Shown one piece after another: positions 60,604 through 64,000 of a stretch of DNA of 64,000 nucleotides. The DNA comes from Ciona intestinalis (Eukaryota; Chordata; Ascidiacea; Phlebobranchia; Cionidae), in NCBI RefSeq assembly GCF_000224145.3, contig NC_020166.2, positions 7,053,632 through 7,117,631 of the forward strand, read 5' to 3'. The notes below the pieces were generated by a model. That model made no database searches. It saw only the letters and a list, made by a program, of their open reading frames with translations, and was not told where the DNA came from. Made by a program: the position numbers and the translations under genes. Positions within the stretch are counted from its first letter, which is position 1, and each line of letters opens with the position of its first letter.

Positions 60604-63600
60604 TTAAGAATTTCCTTGTTGTAACTTTGATTTATCGCCTTTATGGAATCTTCCAACCTAAAAAAAAAAAATTCATTACGCTTGAATTATAGCCAAGTCC
60701 ATGGTGTGTTTGTTAATAACCGTGTCTGTTTCATCTGGTAATTCCCCATTAGTCTACATTTGATAAATTGTAAATACATCATATCCAACAACCAGTTACA
60801 TTAGGCAAAGGTGGACACACTATTAGAAAAAATTTACTTAATTTATACATTTCGCTCTACTTATGGCTATGAAGTATTCTATCTACATTTTATATAGGTT
60901 TGGTCCTTTGTGACAAACGCAATGAAACCTGGGTTTTAAGCCTTGTTGGCCAATTACAGCAATAGGTTTTATTATGTGACTCACACAACCCTAACAATCA
61001 ATTAAAAACAAATTCGCAATAACCAAGGTATTTAAAATGACCAAAATCTATACACCTCAAGTCTAATAGCAAAATAAATAAACCATGTAACTTTGTACTT
61101 ACTAAATCTCGAACATGGTCTAGACATTGACTGTTAGGTATTTTTGCATCTTTAGCCACACAGTCACTAGTCAAATATGGAGGCTGAACCAGAACTTCAT
61201 CCATAACAAGGATTGATTGTTCTTTCAGAGTGCAAGGCAAGCTGGAACAAATATAATTGATCAGTCCGGCACAAAACAAAGAACACAAAAAATGCACTAT
61301 ATATATATATCAAGTAAAAAGTTAGAAGGTAAAATCAAATTAGCTTCACTAATTTGGTAAAATTTACTTTCTTTATAAAATAGTTTTATTGAATACATAC
61401 TAGATAACTAGATACAAACACAACACGGTGCACATATTTAAACAGACTGTAAGTTTTTATTAATGGCAAACAATGTTTATGTGAGCTTTAAACACATCAT
61501 TATTGTGAAGCAAGAGGATCCATTACCATTACATGTCATAAACTTTTGATGAATTTGACATGACGTTAAAGAACTTAAAGCAATATTCATTTTCAAATAA
61601 AAACTTAAATTATTATAAATGCATAAAGTTTATTGAAACATCATATTTGGTTTCTTGTTTTCAGAAAATTGTAAGTGATAATGGGGTAGTCATTTTAAGA
61701 ATCATCAATTGCAATAGCTAGGAGACAACACCTTTGTTTCTAACATGGTTTATATTTTATTCCCCACTTCACTTGTGTTACAAATGTGAGGCTTTCATTA
61801 AGCTGTTAAAAACTCATAAATATGTATTGTGCCTAGAAAAAAATGTAAGGTTTTTTTGTAAGAGGCTTTTTTATACTTTGCAACCATGGTTGTGTCTTAG
61901 AGCTTATTCATACTAAATATTTGATTTTAAACGCCCATAAATAGCAACAGATAGAAAATAACCACATTTCATATGCCTAATGGTTTATCATGCTTAAAAA
62001 ACATTTAACAGATATATGTATATATCCATCTTAGTAAAAAAAAACCAAAACAGATTAACTAACTAGCGTTATAATTCAATCCAGCTCCTAATTTTAATAT
62101 TTAAAAAAGATAGTACTAAAACTAAAAATCTATAACAGTATTAGAAGATGCTTGAAATAATATATAACTTTTAATGTTTCCAAAATGATCAGTATATATA
62201 AACAATGTCATGAATGTTGACTCATCAACTGGTTTCCATAAATGATGAATAATGATTATTGCATCTGTCTGCAATCCAACCCACCCATGGGAGAACTGTT
62301 TACCGTTTAATCATGTGCAATATGACAGTGTTAATACATGCGTGGGTGGAGAAAATGGTCAAGAGGAAAATTTGAGTAACATCCTGTATCATAATATGAT
62401 TTTGCATAGGTGGTTGTGTGTGGAATAGAAAATTAAACCACAAAAAACACCTCTGTATAACAATCCAACAATTTAAACAGCTACTATTTTTTTGAAATTA
62501 ATGGAAAGTTTTTTTTTCCAATACTAAAAGGTAAAGCTAACGTTCTTTATACAATAGTTTTAAGATGGTACAATACAACATTGTTATTTCTGATAAAATT
62601 GATTTGCTAAAACTGAAAGAGTAATATTTTCAGGTAACAGTTTTAAAAACATGCAAAACACATAAAACATTCCGAGTTAAACAGAACATGTCTTATTAGT
62701 TATTATGTGCCACATTTCATAATACGATATACAATACTAACATACATTTTTAGCACACAAAAGGTAAATCATTGCAACACTGGTACTTACAGTTTTTTGA
62801 GGCACAAGTATAGGTTGATCCCCTCAGTTGAAACGCCAGAGTCTCGTGCTTTAGCGAGCATTGTCTTAAGCTCCACCTCTTCATTGAAACGCTGGTAAAG
62901 CTTCACAAAGAACAAAAAGTTATATAATCAGTTTTTAGTTCTGTACTAAGTACTAACAAATGAATATTGTATCTGTTCATTTAACAGTTCAAGCACTGGT
63001 ATGATCTAATTTATACATCTGTCACATCTCACATGTTTATTGTAGAAAAAGGTATAACTATATGTAATATGTCCAATTAAGGATATATTCCATTTTCCAT
63101 ATAATCTTAACTTATTTACAAAAACATATATATAACTCTTTATTATTGCGTTACATTAATGATTGATGACAACAGAAAAAATAGTATTTTATAAACAAAG
63201 CTAACTTATAGCAGTATAAGTGAACAAATTGCTTTTAAGATATGTTAATGCGTTCTATAATGGACGTTTATGGGCACGCCTTAATAAAGATGTATAATTC
63301 ATGCAGTAGACCACATAAAGGAGTCATAACATTGGTAGGGAAAGTAAATATAAGTTATCTTGCCACAGTGCTTGGGATTTATACATAGTGAGCCGAGGCA
63401 ACTTTAATGGATACTGCACTTGTGCACTAGTGCACTGAATATAAATAAGATTGAAATAGGACTATACATTGGGAGGGGGGAAAGGGCAGTCTTTCTCAAT
63501 AAAAAAGTCCCTCCAGGTGCATCTTGCATGTATGTTCTTTTTAAACCTTGAACTCGATAACAATAAATATTTTTCACCTCCCAATTAATTTGAGTTTGAT

Positions 63601-64000
63601 TGCCCTTGCTATACAGAATCATTAAAGCAAGCTGTAGTTGCATTACGAATTCAATGAACATGGGCCACATAATTTTAATATGATATGACCAACTGACAAG
63701 TGACATTTAACAGTTGGTTTTAAGGATCAATGATCAAATATAACATTTATATGATGTGGAATATGCATTATCTTTATCTACCCTAAGGATAAAATTAGTA
63801 TTTCAAATATAATAAAACTAAACATGAAAAAAGTGCAGATAAACAAATAGAAGCAAATCATGTAAACTTTTGCACTGTTCCACTTTTTTGAATAGTTATT
63901 GTCACTTACTATGGTACAGTTGACATTTACATAATTTTTTTGGAGATTTATAAATTCACCTTAGATGAGCTGAGTGGAGTTAGTGAAGGCAAAGGCGCGT
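60604..64000 (-). CDS. LSM12: LSM12 homologue, 3' part (5' end outside window)
   Basis: Exons in transcript order: 64000-63960 (partial), 62891-62791, 61241-61103, 60657-60604 (stop TAA), with matching phases and GT-AG introns. The protein reads APLPSLTPLSSSK, RFNEEVELKTMLAKARDSGV, STEGINLYLCLKK, EQSILVMDEVLVQPPYL, DHVRDL, VGRFHKGDKSKLQQGNS. This lines up with the C-terminal anticodon-binding-like (AD) domain of LSM12 as I remember it from human (SAGVSLEGQQLF, VVMEEVVITPPYQV, SHVRKIVEKHF). LSM12 is an RNA-associated protein linked to ataxin-2 complexes. The N-terminal Lsm domain would lie beyond the window. The short last exon follows a long T-tract acceptor and is the least certain. Confidence 0.8.

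Overview
The window is intron-rich, AT-rich animal DNA: short exons, GT-AG introns, AATAAA signals, a tRNA-derived SINE and an abundant short MITE. Gene content and these repeats suggest an ascidian, most likely Ciona (intestinalis/robusta group). That attribution comes from the look of the sequence, not from a database search. The window carries five runs of N (assembly gaps), all inside one tandem gene cluster. All gene models below were built by hand from splice sites, reading-frame phase and family motifs.

Layout. (1) 37-7632, plus strand: two tandem alkaline phosphatase genes, the first cut by the window edge, the second complete (12 exons, 506 aa). (2) 8686-17826: a head-to-head pair of secreted genes. 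Each encodes a signal peptide, three ShKT domains, a Thr/Pro linker, a CAP/SCP domain and a Cys-rich C-terminal domain. (3) 21323-28109, minus strand: a 12-exon raftlin-like gene, N-terminally myristoylation-competent, with a very long Pro/Asp-rich repeat tail. (4) 28.1-33.9 kb: gene-poor DNA full of MITE copies. (5) 33944-58717: a cluster of six near-identical secreted genes (signal peptide, 3 ShKT, Thr/Glu-rich linker, 12-Cys C-terminal domain). One is on the minus strand and five on the plus strand. They alternate with four copies of a tiny secreted-peptide gene (65 aa) on the minus strand. (6) 60604-64000, minus strand: the 3' part of an LSM12 homologue.

Main result. The tandem genes of region 5 have the exon plan of the CAP genes of region 2 with the three CAP exons absent. 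Every internal exon in both groups is symmetrical phase 1-1, so exon loss or gain keeps frame. The C-terminal domain (11-12 Cys) is shared by all eight genes and I do not recognise it as a named family. Each plus-strand repeat unit also carries a short secreted peptide gene ending in a variable C-x6-C loop. The pairing of a homogeneous ShKT protein with a varying small peptide is the best candidate here for an undescribed system. Its function (immune, reproductive, surface or venom-like) cannot be told from sequence alone.
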